Source: DATACQ01 sp036555515
GTDB taxonomy: Bacteria; Desulfobacterota; Binatia; UBA9968
Assembly: GCA_036555515.1 (NCBI GenBank)
Contig: DATBLC010000055.1
Span: forward strand, 7,730 to 71,729
Length of the DNA: 64,000 nt
Direction of reading: 5' to 3'
Part shown: positions 45,414-54,324 of the stretch, in pieces
Numbering within the stretch: the first letter of the stretch is position 1
Layout of the letters: each line of letters opens with the position of its first letter
The notes under the pieces: model-generated
The model's database searches: none
Seen by the model: only the letters and a program-made list of their open reading frames with translations
What the model was told of the DNA's origin: nothing
Made by a program: the position numbers and the translations under genes

Positions 45414-46004
45414 CTAAGCAAAAATCTCGTAGGGTATATTGGTCGGACCTTCGATCCGGCAGACGGTATTGTTCTCTCTATCGTAGCTGCCCTGCAAAAC
45501 CTTGCCGGCGACGCGTTCGGAACGGAGGATTACTGCAACGGAGCGCGTCGGGCCGCCTTGCTCAGCGTGGATATCGAAGGGCGGTACCAAATCTACTTTT
45601 CCGGCCGTTCCCTCGGTGACGCTGCTTAGTTCCAATCTTGCGTAGCCATCTTTGCTCCCGTCGTCGATGCGCCGGAAGCGCTCGAGGCTTTCCGTGCCAT
45701 CAAGCACGCCGTACGCTGTCCAGGCATGGGCATGGTCGTGAATACTGCCTTTGCGACCGGCTACGCGCACGACGCCATTGATGGCGAAGCCATACTCGGG
45801 GTCTTCATAGAAGAGCAAGTTTTTTCTTCCTTCCGTGGATGGCCAACTTTTGGCGGCCTGGCGCATAGTCTCGTCGTTGACCAGAGCTTCCAATAGTGTG
45901 GCACCTTTCTTCATGCGGGCTTCCACGTCCGGCAATTCGGCCCACGCGGTGCGCAGGTCCCGAATGAATTTATCGAATACGGGCAGCGGTTTTTTTAAGC
46001 TCAT
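45414..46004 (-). CDS. Cysteine-dioxygenase-like cupin protein
   Basis: A 196-residue protein with the cupin ligand set IHDHAHAWTAYGVLDG and a later DIHAEQGG, and an all-helical N-terminal part of about 75 residues (PVFDKFIRDLRTAWAELP). Helical lead followed by a HxHxxxW cupin is the plan of cysteine dioxygenase-type thiol dioxygenases. The overall similarity is modest, so a non-thiol substrate is possible. It is the last gene of a minus-strand run with a solute-binding protein and two single-domain cupins. Confidence 0.75.
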   Translation of the reverse strand: MSLKKPLPVFDKFIRDLRTAWAELPDVEARMKKGATLLEALVNDETMRQAAKSWPSTEGRKNLLFYEDPEYGFAINGVVRVAGRKGSIHDHAHAWTAYGVLDGTESLERFRRIDDGSKDGYARLELSSVTEGTAGKVDLVPPFDIHAEQGGPTRSVAVILRSERVAGKVLQGSYDRENNTVCRIEGPTNIPYEIFA

Positions 46005-46025
46005 AGAGCCTCCTAACCTGCCTGA

Positions 46026-46997
46026 CTATTTGACCGTCTCCCGGCGGATTTCTTCAAGCAGGCGAAAATCGGCGATCTTGGTTGCCGGGACATCGCCTAT
46101 GCCTTTTTCCGATCTTTGAATATGTTGCGCGTGAAATCTCAAGCCAGCCTCGCTCGACGTTCCATCCCGGCTGAGCGATTTGGCCAATGAGCCGTAGGAT
46201 TCTCTCGCCACTATGGCATCGACTTTCCACTCCCGCCCGATGATTTGCATGGTGTCGGCCGGACGCTCGCGTGCGTAAATCAGCCCGCGGTAAAGTGCGC
46301 GGAGCAACCGTCTAGTCAACTCGCGCTTCTCCACAAGCTGGCGCTCCGAGGTGGCGAAGCCGTTGCTGGGAAACTCGACCACGTCACCGAGAAAAAGTAG
46401 TTCGCGAAAACCTTTCTGCCTAAGCAATACATTGTCGGGCGGAACCACGATGGTGGCGTCAATTGAACCTGCCGTAAGCGCGGTGACACGCGTCGTTGGC
46501 AAGCCTATCATCACTGGAATTGTATCTCGTTGCAGCTCGAGTCCATCCCGGCTCAGCGCGATGCGCGTGGCCAATTCGATGGTGTCGCCGAAGCGTACCA
46601 TGCCGATGTATTTCCCCTTGAGCTCCGCAACGGATCTAATGGTTGGCTTTGCCATCAGAAAATAGTTGGGCCGGGTGGTGCCAAAAAACACCGCTTTGAC
46701 AGGAGCACCTTTGGCGGCAAGGCGAAGAGCCGAATCCGCCGCGCCGTGAAAATCGATCTCGCCGCTGAACAGCGCGTGGTGCGCGATTTGCGGCAGCATC
46801 ATGGAAAGGTCGAGGTCGATGTTTTCGTCTTTGACAAAGCCGAGCTGCACGGCAGCAAAAAGCGGCAAAAAACCCATCGACTTTGCCGGTAGTGCGAGCT
46901 TGATGCGCTCGGCGCCGAGCAGCGGCGGTTTTATGCCGGCCCCAAGCAGGCACCCCATCGTTAGGGGGAGCACTGCGCGCGCCAAGGGTTTCATCAT
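46026..46997 (-). CDS. NMT1/SsuA-type ABC solute-binding protein
   Basis: A 323-residue exported receptor. It has a signal peptide (MMKPLARAVLPLTMGCLLGAG, with a Cys that could allow lipidation), then IKLALPAKSMGFLPLFAAVQLGFVKDENIDLDL, SGEIDFHGAADSALRLA and the ELKGKYIGMVRFGD hinge typical of the family. The longer frame start at 47018 overlaps the upstream cupin gene by 4 nt; starts at 46997 or 46994 give a better signal peptide. There is no permease gene nearby. Flanking cupin genes suggest the ligand may be an aromatic or sulfur compound that they metabolise. Confidence 0.86.
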   Translation of the reverse strand: MMKPLARAVLPLTMGCLLGAGIKPPLLGAERIKLALPAKSMGFLPLFAAVQLGFVKDENIDLDLSMMLPQIAHHALFSGEIDFHGAADSALRLAAKGAPVKAVFFGTTRPNYFLMAKPTIRSVAELKGKYIGMVRFGDTIELATRIALSRDGLELQRDTIPVMIGLPTTRVTALTAGSIDATIVVPPDNVLLRQKGFRELLFLGDVVEFPSNGFATSERQLVEKRELTRRLLRALYRGLIYARERPADTMQIIGREWKVDAIVARESYGSLAKSLSRDGTSSEAGLRFHAQHIQRSEKGIGDVPATKIADFRLLEEIRRETVK

Positions 46998-47014
46998 TGC
47001 GGGCAACCGCGCGG

Positions 47015-47452
47015 TCACGATTCCACCCGCGCCTTGGTCTTCTTTTCTTCAGGCGCTTTGATTTTGTCGAGATTTCTTTTCGCAAAATCGCCATGGCCCA
47101 CCTCGCGATCGCTTGCGCTGAAGCGCGGGTTGCCTGCCGGTTCTGCTCGGGCCCCGAGGAGAATCATGTACTCATCGCCGGTGTTGTCGAGTTGATACAG
47201 TTGCCCCGCCGGGATCGTCACCAGCATGCCCGGTTGAAGCGCGCGCGAAGTACCGTCAGGAAAATGAAACGTACACTCGCCTTTGACGCAGTAGAACTGC
47301 TGGTCGGCGGTATGCTTGTGCATGGGACCCTTGGTGCCCGGATAATCGCCGTGCACCCAAGTGTGAAATCGATCGGAGGTAAAAAGCACTTTTTTGCTAT
47401 GTCCGATATCCAGTTCAGCCATCTTGAGAATATCGATGAACTCCGCGGCCAT
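47015..47452 (-). CDS. Single-domain cupin protein
   Basis: A 145-residue cupin with GPMHKHTADQQFYCVKGECTFH for the first motif and PAGQLYQLDNTG for the second; the ligands H-x-H and Q/E are plausible and the last His appears replaced by Gln. The C-terminal 30 residues are charged (KAPEEKKTKARVES). It ends inside the region leading to the solute-binding protein gene and is 30 nt downstream of another small cupin gene. The function is unknown. Confidence 0.8.
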   Translation of the reverse strand: MAAEFIDILKMAELDIGHSKKVLFTSDRFHTWVHGDYPGTKGPMHKHTADQQFYCVKGECTFHFPDGTSRALQPGMLVTIPAGQLYQLDNTGDEYMILLGARAEPAGNPRFSASDREVGHGDFAKRNLDKIKAPEEKKTKARVES

Positions 47453-47482
47453 GGTTACATCCTCCTTGCCTTCTGTCTGGCT

Positions 47483-47815
47483 TTATTCCAAATGTATGAA
47501 AGCGCGCACCCAATTCTTCGGCAGTGCGGTATGTCCTTGGCCGGTAACATCTTCGGCAAGAAACACGTCTCCCGGTCCAAAGATTTTCACCGTGCCGTCG
47601 CCGATGCCGATTTCAACCGAGCCGGAAAGCGTAATGCACCACTGGCGGCGCGGCGCGTTATGCCAGCCATGCAGATCGTCGCGGTTGAAGTCGTTCTTGA
47701 AAACCAGAGTTTTCGCCGCAATGTTCGTCAGGAAGAATTGCCCGCCTGCATTCTGATCGAGTTCCTCGAAGTGGGAATTGCCATCCGCGCCGCTATATAT
47801 TCGACAAAACTGCAT
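47483..47815 (-). CDS. Small cupin protein
   Basis: A 110-residue single-domain cupin. DLHGWHNAPRRQWCITLSGSVEIGIGDG carries the first motif, followed by IFGPGDVFLAEDVTGQGHTA with the second-motif His. Small cupins of this type (with the W-C-I-T-L-S-G strand) are common and uncharacterised. It is the first gene of the minus-strand cupin/receptor run. There is a fair ribosome site (GGAGG) before ATG 47815. Confidence 0.8.
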   Translation of the reverse strand: MQFCRIYSGADGNSHFEELDQNAGGQFFLTNIAAKTLVFKNDFNRDDLHGWHNAPRRQWCITLSGSVEIGIGDGTVKIFGPGDVFLAEDVTGQGHTALPKNWVRAFIHLE

Positions 47816-47941
47816 GGATCCTCCCTGAGTAGATCTCTTAACGGCTTAGCAGCACTGCAACCCCGATTTCAAGCGGCGCTGCGCCGCCGGCGTTGACAGG
47901 CGCAACGGGGGGAGTTAGCTAAGAGAGAATCAAATCACGAT

Positions 47942-48715
47942 TTGGAGGCCACTGTGGTGGAGAACACCTCACCTGGAGCAAGTTCCGACAGCGCATGGCG
48001 GGAAACCTGGGGCAATCGCGAATTCGTTGAGCGCTGGGCAACCAAGGGCGCTTGGCGGGCGCCAATTCGGGAGGCGCAGGTGGCGATGGTGCTGCGCATG
48101 ATTCCGCAGCCCTTCGAGATGCCCATTCGCGTTCTCGATATTGGCGCCGGATATGGCGCTCTGGCGGTGGCTGTGCTCAAAGAGCGGCCCGGCGCTAATG
48201 CCGTATGTCTGGATGCATCCCAGGCGATGCTGAAGCTTGGAGAAGAACGCAATCGGGACCTCAAGCTTCGGATGAAATTTATTGAAGGATCGCTTGAGTC
48301 AGCAGATTGGCTGAAAGCCGTAGACGGTACCTTCGACGCGGTGATTTCATCCCGAGCGCTACACCATTTCACCGAGAACCAAAGGCGGCGCTCTATTTTC
48401 AAGGAAGTTTTTTCGTTGGTACGTGCCGGCGGCTGCTTCATTAACGCTGACAACGTGCGCAGCGCAACCAAGTCTCTGGGCGAGCGCTACCGCGTCGCCC
48501 GCGATACTTATCTCGATCGCTACGTGCGCGAATCCAGCGGCGGCAAGACCAATTTGGCGGAGGTTCGCGCGGCTTCGCCGAACACATTCCATGGGCGCCA
48601 TAACAACGGCTATCTGGACGAAGAGCTGGCCTGGCTAAGAGAAGCTGGCTTCGTAGATGTGGACTGTTTTTGGAAGTTTGCCACGGCCGTGGTCTACGGC
48701 GGATACCGGCTCTAA
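47942..48715 (+). CDS. Class I SAM-dependent methyltransferase
   Basis: A 257-residue methyltransferase with motif I VLDIGAGYGALAVAVL, the acidic residue at the end of strand 2 (CLDASQAML), GSLESADW and the DAVISSRALHHF segment of type 11 methyltransferases. The frame opens with TTG 47942; GTG 47954 is another possible start. A phased 9-bp repeat begins 5 nt after its stop. It is divergent from the cupin operon and convergent with another methyltransferase. The substrate is unknown. Confidence 0.82.
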   Translation: MEATVVENTSPGASSDSAWRETWGNREFVERWATKGAWRAPIREAQVAMVLRMIPQPFEMPIRVLDIGAGYGALAVAVLKERPGANAVCLDASQAMLKLGEERNRDLKLRMKFIEGSLESADWLKAVDGTFDAVISSRALHHFTENQRRRSIFKEVFSLVRAGGCFINADNVRSATKSLGERYRVARDTYLDRYVRESSGGKTNLAEVRAASPNTFHGRHNNGYLDEELAWLREAGFVDVDCFWKFATAVVYGGYRL

Positions 48716-48720
48716 GAAAA

Positions 48721-48756
48721 GTTCAAACCGTTTAAGCCGTTCAAATCGTTCAAACC
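48721..48756. repeat. Four GTTCAANNN units in exact 9-bp phase
   Basis: GTTCAAACC, GTTTAAGCC, GTTCAAATC and GTTCAAACC follow each other without gaps. They lie between two convergent methyltransferase genes and include the stop codon (48750-48752) of the minus-strand gene. Confidence 0.75.
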
Positions 48757-49553
48757 GACAGGCTGGACCACCCAGCGCCGTTCGAGCTTCCGACTCGTTG
48801 GGGTACTTTTACGGCTTTGAAGCGCAATCGCACGTAGTCCGCGAACCAGCTGCCGTCTGACTGCAGCAGGCTCGCCGCCAGTTGACGCCGCACCTCGTTG
48901 AGAAAAAGCTGGCGATTCTCTTCGCTCACGGCTTTCGTGAATGGCTGAGCAAAGACTTCCAGCCAGCCAAGGATATCGCCCGGAAGCTTAGTCGGGCGCG
49001 GGATTAATTCGATATAGCCGACCCGAAACCCATGGTCCGTTAGAAGTTTAGAGTACTCTTCGGGCGAGGCGTAATACCAGGGATCCACTGTCCAGGCGTC
49101 GATGCCGAGCCGGTGCAAGCCCTGGTGCAACGCCGCGCGAATATTTTCGACGTTACCCTTGCCGCCAAACTCGCCGACGAAGCGCCCACCGGGTTTGAGG
49201 CAAGTCGCTACGCCCTCTACGACAATTTCCGGCCGTCTCATCCAGTGCAAAGCCGCGTTGCTGAAGACCGCGTCAAAGCGCGTTTTAAAAGAAAGCCGCT
49301 GGCCGTCCATGACGACCGCGTTCAATCCCCGCTCTTTTGCAGCCTGGATTTGCTCAAGGCTCGTATCGGCGCCAAGCACCGCGCAGCCGGCGGCGGCAAT
49401 TTTCTCGGTCAAGGCGCCATCGCCGCAGCCCAGGTCCAAAATCACCTCGCCGGGTTTGGGATTTAGCAAGGCGAGCAACGGCTCGCCCAGGTCGGATACA
49501 AAACGGGCATTCTCAGCGTAGGTTTCTGGATCCCAGACCGTGGGCGAACTCAT
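48750..49553 (-). CDS. Class I SAM-dependent methyltransferase (TAM/trans-aconitate-like)
   Basis: A 267-residue methyltransferase beginning VWDPETYAENARFVSDLGEPLL, with motif I VILDLGCGDGALTEKIA, GADTSLEQI for the strand-2 acid and DAVFSNAALHWM, a signature shared with trans-aconitate-type and type 11/25 enzymes. ATG 49553 begins directly upstream of the first conserved helix. Its last codons are formed by a phased repeat. The substrate cannot be named. Confidence 0.85.
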   Translation of the reverse strand: MSSPTVWDPETYAENARFVSDLGEPLLALLNPKPGEVILDLGCGDGALTEKIAAAGCAVLGADTSLEQIQAAKERGLNAVVMDGQRLSFKTRFDAVFSNAALHWMRRPEIVVEGVATCLKPGGRFVGEFGGKGNVENIRAALHQGLHRLGIDAWTVDPWYYASPEEYSKLLTDHGFRVGYIELIPRPTKLPGDILGWLEVFAQPFTKAVSEENRQLFLNEVRRQLAASLLQSDGSWFADYVRLRFKAVKVPQRVGSSNGAGWSSLSV

Positions 49554-49620
49554 GATCCAAACTTAACATTTCGCCATCGTCTTGAAAAACGAGTGATTAA
49601 CCGGCTTATTAAAAATTGAC

Positions 49621-50817
49621 ATGGAAAGCGGTGATACCGATCTGGCGTCGTTGCGCATCGATCGTTCATCGCCGGGCACGGGACTCGGCAGGACGCACCG
49701 CCGCTTCGGCAAATTATTCTTCTGGATTGCACTTCTGGTCGCCGTGGCTGGTGCGGTTATTTTTCTCAAGGATTTTCTCGATCCGGGCGTCGAAGTAAGG
49801 CTTGCTACGGCTGCTCTGACTTCACCGGCGCAGGCGCAATCGGTCTTGACCGCGAGCGGCTATGTGATCGCTCGGCGCAAAGCCGCGGTGGCGTCCAAAG
49901 GCACCGGCCGGTTGGTTTATCTCGGCGTTGAAGAGGGCGACCAAGTGAAGAGAGGCCAGGTGATCGCTCGCCTCGAAGATGATGATGTCGTGGCTACGTT
50001 GCGGCGCGCGCGGGCAGATTTGGCGGCGGCGGAGGCGGAATTGAAAGATGCGACGGAATCGCTCAAGCGCCAAAGGATGTTGCTTGAGAAAGATTTTGTC
50101 GCGCAGGCTGAATATGACGCGGCGGAGGCGCGCTACAAGCGGGTCCTGGCATCTATCGATTCGGCGCGCTTCGCGGTGCGCGAGGCCGAAGTAGCGGTGG
50201 ATTACACTAAGATCGTCGCGCCCTTCGACGGCACGGTATTGCGCAAGAACGCCGATGTTGGCGAGATCATGGCGCCCCTGGCGGGCGCCGCCAGTTCCCG
50301 CGCCGCGGTGGTGACCATCGCCGATTTGTCATCGCTGGAAGTCGACGCCGACGTGGCTGAGGCAAACATCACGCGGGTGAAAATCGAGCAAGCCTGTGAA
50401 ATTCGCCTGGACGCTTATCCGGAGCAGGCTTACCAGGGTTATGTCAGCAAGATCGTGCCGACGGCGGATCGTGCCAAAGCCACGGTGATGGTTAAGATTC
50501 GTTTCAAGTCCTATGACCGGAGCGTGCTGCCCGAGATGAGCGCCAAGGTAAACTTCCTCGCCCACGACGCGGCAACCCAGAAGGGTGACAAGGAGCCTTT
50601 GCTTACATTGCCGGCAGCGGCGGTGGCGGCACGCAATGGCCGGCAAGTTGTTTATCAGGTCGAGAAAAATCATGCCGTCGAGGTGCCGGTGGTCACGGGA
50701 CGGACTTTGGGCAGCCTGGTGGAAATCAAGGAGGGACTCAAGGCTGGCGACAAGGTCATTAGTAAAGTCGATGGCCAGATTCGCGCCGGGGTCAAAGTGG
50801 CGGAAAAGGGTTCCTAG
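49621..50817 (+). CDS. HlyD/MacA-type periplasmic efflux adaptor
   Basis: A 398-residue membrane-fusion protein. It has one N-terminal membrane segment (about 35-58, LFFWIALLVAVAGAVIFL), the lipoyl halves (GTGRLVYLGVEEGDQVKRGQVIARL and VDYTKIVAPFDGTVLRKNADVGE) around a coiled-coil hairpin (about 110-185), a beta-barrel and a membrane-proximal domain. It bridges an inner-membrane exporter to an outer-membrane channel. It leads a compact run with an ATPase and two FtsX-type permeases, 14 nt before the ATPase. No TolC gene is nearby. Confidence 0.92.
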   Translation: MESGDTDLASLRIDRSSPGTGLGRTHRRFGKLFFWIALLVAVAGAVIFLKDFLDPGVEVRLATAALTSPAQAQSVLTASGYVIARRKAAVASKGTGRLVYLGVEEGDQVKRGQVIARLEDDDVVATLRRARADLAAAEAELKDATESLKRQRMLLEKDFVAQAEYDAAEARYKRVLASIDSARFAVREAEVAVDYTKIVAPFDGTVLRKNADVGEIMAPLAGAASSRAAVVTIADLSSLEVDADVAEANITRVKIEQACEIRLDAYPEQAYQGYVSKIVPTADRAKATVMVKIRFKSYDRSVLPEMSAKVNFLAHDAATQKGDKEPLLTLPAAAVAARNGRQVVYQVEKNHAVEVPVVTGRTLGSLVEIKEGLKAGDKVISKVDGQIRAGVKVAEKGS

Positions 50818-50831
50818 TTATTGCCCGGGGA

Positions 50832-51509
50832 ATGATGGCCGCTCCGCTTATTGAAGTTCATGATCTGTTCAAATCTTACTGGCGAGACAGTCTCGAAATC
50901 CCCGTGTTGAAGAACATCTGCCTTGCCATCGAGCAAGGCGAATTTATCGCCTTCATGGGACCGTCGGGCTCCGGCAAGACGACATTGCTCAATCTCATCG
51001 CCGGCATCGATAAACCCACCGCGGGAAGCATCTTTGTTGCTGGCGCCAACATCTCGGAAATGGACGAAACCGAACTGGCTGCGTGGCGCTCGCGCAACGT
51101 CGGATTTATCTTTCAATTTTACAATTTGATTCCAGTGCTCACCGCGTTGGAAAACGTCGAGCTGCCGCTTATCCTGACGCCGCTTACCAAAAAGGAACGC
51201 CGCGCCCATGCCGAGACCGCATTGAAAGTGGTGGGGCTGGATGGTCGCTTGCACCATTATCCACGCCAGCTTTCCGGCGGCCAGGAACAGCGGGTCGCCA
51301 TCGCCCGCGCGATCGTCACCGATCCGCTGATTCTGGTTGCCGACGAGCCCACCGGTGATTTGGACAAGACCTCGGCGGAAGAAGTCCTCGGGCTCATCGA
51401 CCGTTTGAACCGTGAAATGAACAAGACCATTCTCATGGTCACCCATGATCCGCGCGCGGCGGAGCGCGCGCGAATCATTCGTCACTTGGAAAAGGGCGAG
51501 CTGGCCTAG
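50832..51509 (+). CDS. ABC exporter ATPase, MacB/LolD class
   Basis: A 225-residue ATPase: Walker A GPSGSGKTTLL, GFIFQFYNLIPVLTALENVELPL (the LolD/MacB-type Q-loop region), LSGGQEQRVAIARAI, VADEPTGDLD and MVTHDPRAA. The LSGGQEQR and N-L-I-P-V-L-T pattern is typical of mechanotransmission-type exporters. ATG 50832 or 50835 can start it. It lies between the adaptor and permease genes and should power them. Confidence 0.94.
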   Translation: MMAAPLIEVHDLFKSYWRDSLEIPVLKNICLAIEQGEFIAFMGPSGSGKTTLLNLIAGIDKPTAGSIFVAGANISEMDETELAAWRSRNVGFIFQFYNLIPVLTALENVELPLILTPLTKKERRAHAETALKVVGLDGRLHHYPRQLSGGQEQRVAIARAIVTDPLILVADEPTGDLDKTSAEEVLGLIDRLNREMNKTILMVTHDPRAAERARIIRHLEKGELA

Positions 51510-51526
51510 ATGGATGGGTTCAATGA

Positions 51527-51578
51527 TCAAGGTTCAAGGTTATAGGAAGAAATCGTGCTTGCCGACATTGAACCTTGA
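51527..51578. repeat. Inverted repeat inside the exporter operon
   Basis: TCAAGGTTCAA (51527-51537) is inverted exactly as TTGAACCTTGA (51568-51578), an 11-bp stem with a 30-nt loop in the 81-nt gap between the ATPase and the first permease gene. It shares the TTCAAGGTT core with the repeat in the uvrB-uvrC gap. Confidence 0.65.
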
Positions 51579-51590
51579 ACGAGATTAATT

Positions 51591-52751
51591 ATGGAACTTG
51601 TCCGATTAATGTCGCGTAACATCTTACGTCATAAGCTGCGCAGCGTGTTGACCATCCTGGGCATCGGCGTGGCGGTGATGGCTTTCGCGCTGCTGCGCAC
51701 CGTGGTGACGGCGTGGTACGCCGGCGTCGAGGCCTCCGCGGCTAACCGTTTGATCACGCGCCATGCGGTATCGTTCGTTTTTCCGCTGCCGCTTGCCTAC
51801 CGCGACCGCATCGCCAAAGTGCCGGGCGTTAATAAAGTGACCTACGCCATCTGGTTCTCGGGCGTCTATATCGATAAGAATCAGTTTTTTGCCCGGCTCG
51901 GAGTTGACGCGGAGACGTTCTTCGACGTGTACCCCGAGTTTCTCGTCGACAAAGAACAGTTCGAAGCCTTCAAGCGTGAGCGCAACGCGGCGATCATCGG
52001 CATTGATATCGCCCAGCGCTACAATCTGAAGATCGGCGACATCATGCCCATGGAAGGCGACATCTTTCCCGGCCAATGGGAATTCGTCGTGCGCGGCGTC
52101 TACACTCCCAGGGATCAAAACACGGACCCGGCGACCATGATGTTTAATTACAAGTATGTTGAAGAACGCATCCGTCAGGAGATGCCCGAGCGCGCCGGCG
52201 AGATCGGCTGGTATATCGTGCGCATCGACGATCCGGAAAATTCCGCCGCCATTTCCGAGGAAATCGACAAGCTCTTTGCCAACTCGCGGGCCGAGACCAA
52301 GACCGAAACCGAACGGGCCTTTCAGCAGAGTTTTCTTTCCGCCGCCAGCGCGATCATCACAGCCATGAACATCATGTCTTTCGTCATTATCGGCATCATC
52401 CTTCTGGTGCTCGCCAACACGATGGTCATGTCCGCGCGCGAGCGCACCCATGAGTACGCGGTGCTGAAGGCGCTGGGCTTCTCCGCCGGGCAAATCTTTT
52501 TCGTGATCGCCGGCGAGTCGCTTATTCTATCCCTGCTCGGCAGCGCCCTAGGGCTGGGGGTCACGATGCCCGCGGTGGCGGGCTTCGAGAGGGCATTGCC
52601 GAAAGGATGGTTCCCGGTCTTCTACGTCAAACCGGAGACGGTGGTCGTGGCCTGCGCCGTCGGTTTGCTGGTCGGTATCGTAGCGTCCTTGATACCGATG
52701 CGCCGGGTGGTGACGACCCGCATCGTCGAAGGTTTGCGCTTCGTGGGATGA
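51591..52751 (+). CDS. FtsX/MacB-type ABC permease 1
   Basis: A 386-residue permease: N-terminal membrane segment after MELVRLMSRNILRHKLRSVLTILGIGVAVM, a periplasmic domain of about 210 residues, then three membrane segments (about 255-380) including ARERTHEYAVLKALGFSAGQIFFVIAGESL, the coupling-helix motif of FtsX-family permeases. The stop overlaps the next gene start (ATGA, 52748-52751). It forms a heteromeric pair with permease 2; the pair with ATPase and adaptor resembles MacAB or DevBCA exporters. The cargo is unknown. Confidence 0.92.
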   Translation: MELVRLMSRNILRHKLRSVLTILGIGVAVMAFALLRTVVTAWYAGVEASAANRLITRHAVSFVFPLPLAYRDRIAKVPGVNKVTYAIWFSGVYIDKNQFFARLGVDAETFFDVYPEFLVDKEQFEAFKRERNAAIIGIDIAQRYNLKIGDIMPMEGDIFPGQWEFVVRGVYTPRDQNTDPATMMFNYKYVEERIRQEMPERAGEIGWYIVRIDDPENSAAISEEIDKLFANSRAETKTETERAFQQSFLSAASAIITAMNIMSFVIIGIILLVLANTMVMSARERTHEYAVLKALGFSAGQIFFVIAGESLILSLLGSALGLGVTMPAVAGFERALPKGWFPVFYVKPETVVVACAVGLLVGIVASLIPMRRVVTTRIVEGLRFVG

Positions 52752-53926
52752 GGTTGATGCGTATTCCGCTCAAATATGCACTACGTAGTTCCGCGTCACG
52801 GCGCTTGACTGCTTTCATGACGCTCGCGGGTATCGCATTGGTGGTGTTCGTCTATACGGCGGTTTTGATGATGGCCAACGGCGTTCAGCGCACGCTGCGG
52901 TCAACGGGTTCTGATGATAACGTCATGGTCGCGCGTAAGGCGGCGATGAGCGAAGTCATGAGCATCATCGACCGCGAAGCCGCTGGCATCGTAAGCAATC
53001 TGCCGCAGGTGGCGCGTTTCGGCGACGGCCGACCCATGAGTTCCAAGGAAGTCGTCGTCATAATCAATCTTAACAAACTCGGCGCCGACGGCATCAGCAA
53101 CGTCATTGTACGCGGCGTTGAGGCAGCTGGCCTGGCGCTTAGAACCCAAGTGCGCGTCGTCGAAGGGCGCATGTTCAAATGGGGTGCTCGCGAGGTGATC
53201 GCCGGGGCGGGCATCACCAAACGTTTCGACGGCGCGCAAATCGGCCGGCGTATAAAATTTGGCGGCGATCAGTGGACCGTCGTGGGTATTTTCGACGCCG
53301 AAGGGAGCGGTTTCGATTCGGAAATCTGGGGCGATCTCAACCAGGTGGCCGATGCCTTCAAGCGCTCGTCGGTGTCAACCGTTACTTTTCGGCTCAATAA
53401 CCCCGACGATCTCGCGGCCCTGGAATCGAGCTTCAACGCCGATAACCGGTTGCAATATTTCATTGCCAAGCGCGAGAAAAAGTTTTTCGAGGAGCAGTCG
53501 GAAATGATGGCGACTTTCATCCGCATTCTCGGCCTGTTTGTCACGGTGATTTTCAGCGCCGGCGCCACCATCGGTGCCATGATCACCATGTACGGCGCGG
53601 TGGCCAACCGAACCACCGAAATCGGCACGCTCAGAGCGCTGGGATTCCAGCGTCGCAATATTCTTCTCGCGTTTCTCCTGGAAGCACTGGTGCTGTCTTT
53701 CGCCGGTGGTTTGGCCGGACTCGGACTCGCCTCGGTGCTTCAGTTCTTCACTATTTCAACGCTGAATTTCGGCTCGTTCTCAGAGCTCGCGTTTTCCTTC
53801 GCGCTGTCGCCCTCAATCATCGTGAATGCTCTTGGCTTCTCGTTGTTAATGGGTCTCATCGGCGGTTTCTTGCCCGCCGTGCGCGCGGCGCGCCTGAATA
53901 TCATACAAGCGCTGCGGGCCATGTAG
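52748..53926 (+). CDS. FtsX/MacB-type ABC permease 2
   Basis: A 392-residue permease with the same layout as permease 1: first membrane segment in RRLTAFMTLAGIALVVFVYTAVLMM, a periplasmic domain with VKFG-like barrel strands (GRRIKFGGDQWTVVGIFDAEGSGFDSEIW), then three segments with AVANRTTEIGTLRALGFQRRNILLAFLLEALVLS. The frame extends upstream to 52607, but ATG 52748 overlaps the previous stop and gives the expected N-terminus. The end of the operon is at 53926; REP-like elements follow. Confidence 0.92.
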   Translation: MRLMRIPLKYALRSSASRRLTAFMTLAGIALVVFVYTAVLMMANGVQRTLRSTGSDDNVMVARKAAMSEVMSIIDREAAGIVSNLPQVARFGDGRPMSSKEVVVIINLNKLGADGISNVIVRGVEAAGLALRTQVRVVEGRMFKWGAREVIAGAGITKRFDGAQIGRRIKFGGDQWTVVGIFDAEGSGFDSEIWGDLNQVADAFKRSSVSTVTFRLNNPDDLAALESSFNADNRLQYFIAKREKKFFEEQSEMMATFIRILGLFVTVIFSAGATIGAMITMYGAVANRTTEIGTLRALGFQRRNILLAFLLEALVLSFAGGLAGLGLASVLQFFTISTLNFGSFSELAFSFALSPSIIVNALGFSLLMGLIGGFLPAVRAARLNIIQALRAM

Positions 53927-53937
53927 CCGAAGAGAGG

Positions 53938-54107
53938 TTTGCCACAAAGAGTTTAGCGCGGCAAAGCCGCAACCAAAAGAATCGCAAAATCTCGCGCAAA
54001 GCATGTCCTGAGCGGAGCTGAAGGGACGCATAGGCACGAAGAGAACATTGCCATTTCGAACCAAGAGAGAAATCTTTCTTAGATCCCTCGCATTAGCTCG
54101 GGATGAC
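53938..54107. repeat. REP/MITE-like element after the exporter operon
   Basis: A degenerate stretch of CGCAAAG-like units (53938-54003) is followed by GTCCTGAGCGGAGCTGAAGGGA (54005-54026, split motif GTCCTGAGC / GAGCTGAAGG), which returns imperfectly inverted at 54084-54107 (TCCCTCGCATTAGCTCGGG / ATGAC). Similar palindromes with CCTGAGC...GAAGG arms are frequent in environmental genomes. It lies in a 400-nt gap without a credible gene. Confidence 0.5.
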
Positions 54108-54241
54108 AGGCCTCTGGCCTTTCACTTGGCAACTTGGCGCGAGAAATCTCCTCTTCTTGGAGAGCGGAGGGCAGTGGAAAAATTTGCTCCCGCTGCGCAA
54201 ACTTTGAACTATAGTAATAGAGAGAATCCTGCGCGCTCCGG

Positions 54242-54304
54242 GTTCAAATAGTTCAAGACGGTGAACCGCTTGGAGATGGTCTTGAACGACTTGAACGGTT
54301 TGCA
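54242..54304. repeat. GTTCAANNN phased repeat with inverted arm
   Basis: GTTCAAATA, GTTCAAGAC (54242-54259) and, after a short spacer, CTTGAACGA, CTTGAACGG (54281-54298) are inverted relative to each other, with 9-nt phase inside each arm. The element lies 21 nt before the end of the minus-strand asparaginase-like gene and may act as its transcription end. Confidence 0.6.
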
Positions 54305-54324
54305 ATTTTTAAACGGCCCGCGAA

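Noticed and set aside
52607..52747. N-terminal extension of the second FtsX-type permease
   Set aside because: It is out-of-frame sequence of the first permease gene; ATG 52748 overlaps the preceding stop and gives the expected protein start.
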